Below are positions 63,686 through 64,000 of a stretch of 64,000 nt of DNA, piece by piece. Position 1 is the first letter of the stretch, and each line of letters starts with the position of its first letter. This stretch comes from Bradyrhizobium sp. SRL28 (GTDB taxonomy: Bacteria > Pseudomonadota > Alphaproteobacteria > Rhizobiales > Xanthobacteraceae), in NCBI RefSeq assembly GCF_018596315.1, contig NZ_JAHEAG010000029.1, forward strand, positions 28,918 through 92,917, written 5' to 3'. The position numbers were made by a program, and so were the translations under genes. The notes below the pieces were generated by a model. The model saw only the letters and a list, made by a program, of their open reading frames with translations. It made no database searches and was not told where the DNA came from.

Positions 63686-64000
63686 ATGACTACGGCGCGA
63701 ACACTCATTCTCGGGTCGGCGGCAGGCTTGATCGCCATCAGCGGGGCACAGGCGGCCGACCTTCCGGTCAAGGCCAAGGCAGTCGAATATGTGAGGATCT
63801 GTTCGCTTTACGGCGCCGGCTTCTTCTTCATCCCGGGCACCGACACCTGCATCAAGATCGGCGGTTATCTGCGCGCGGACGTCACGTTCAACGGCGGCGC
63901 CCACGGCGCGCCGGCCTGGAGCGGCGATCTCGGCCAGCAGAACCGCTTTGCCGATTACTTTGTCGCCCGTTCCCGCATGGCTTTGACGGTCGATACCCGC
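63686..64000 (+). CDS. Omp2-type porin (5' part, cut by window end)
   Basis: GGAGA precedes the ATG at 63686. The visible 105 residues begin with a signal peptide (MTTARTLILGSAAGLIAISGAQAADLPVKAK). They continue with VEYVRICSLYGAGFFFIPGTDTCIKIGGYLRADVTF and FADYFVARSRMALTVDTR, the strongly conserved start of alphaproteobacterial Porin_2/Omp2b proteins. It forms a trimeric outer-membrane channel. The frame is open to the last base; the C-terminal beta-barrel part lies outside the window. Confidence 0.93.
   Translation, partial: MTTARTLILGSAAGLIAISGAQAADLPVKAKAVEYVRICSLYGAGFFFIPGTDTCIKIGGYLRADVTFNGGAHGAPAWSGDLGQQNRFADYFVARSRMALTVDTR

Overview
The window is a high-GC chromosomal segment of an alphaproteobacterium. 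Gene content points to Bradyrhizobium or a close relative in the Nitrobacteraceae. The evidence is a MucR/Ros regulator, an Omp2-type porin, split DUF1254/DUF1214 genes, DUF1491, DUF2336 and TIGR03808/TIGR03809-like families, an ECF sigma factor with a two-cysteine NrsF/OsrA-type anti-sigma factor, and several dispersed palindromic repeats typical of these genomes. There is no prophage, insertion sequence, CRISPR array, rRNA or tRNA that I could support. The naming is from recall of families; no database search was run.

Layout. 1-5.1 kb: end of an FAD-linked oxidoreductase, three overlapping membrane or exported unknowns, an alpha/beta hydrolase and a TolC-type outer-membrane channel. 5.3-9 kb: an acetyl-CoA hydrolase/transferase-family protein, an enoyl-CoA hydratase and an exported Ala-rich protein. 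9.3-16.5 kb: a signalling block with two ECF sigma systems that flank a diguanylate cyclase and a DUF2336 protein. The second system is sigma factor, transmembrane anti-sigma factor and exported subtilase. A probable terminator and possible small RNA follow it. 17-24 kb: a TIGR03808/TIGR03809-like pair, then tctC-tctB-tctA-meaB-pcp on the minus strand. 24-32 kb: methylmalonyl-CoA mutase in two subunits with a GFA-family gene between them, and folP-folB-folK. 32-46 kb: DUF4332, a HerA-like ATPase, GT87 and GT39 membrane glycosyltransferases, an M20 peptidase, a PAS histidine kinase with a coupled seven-codon leader, an epimerase, a class II aldolase, MucR and SufE. 46-56 kb: a PdhS-type kinase overlapping a peptidoglycan-binding protein gene, DUF1491, a second DUF2336, a lipoprotein, a Sel1 protein, a LysR/metallo-hydrolase divergent pair and DUF1254/DUF1214. 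56-64 kb: a class A penicillin-binding protein, YcgN, a DHA2 exporter, a glutamine amidotransferase with a ThDP enzyme, and the start of a porin gene cut by the window end.

How the genes work together. Propionyl-CoA catabolism is represented by both mutase subunits and the MeaB chaperone, placed within 10 kb but in separate transcription units. Folate synthesis is represented by three overlapping genes. Envelope biology runs through the whole window. The least explained and most interesting unit is the sigma/anti-sigma/subtilase cassette at 13.4-16.5 kb, where the predicted periplasmic domain of the anti-sigma factor resembles a protease prodomain.
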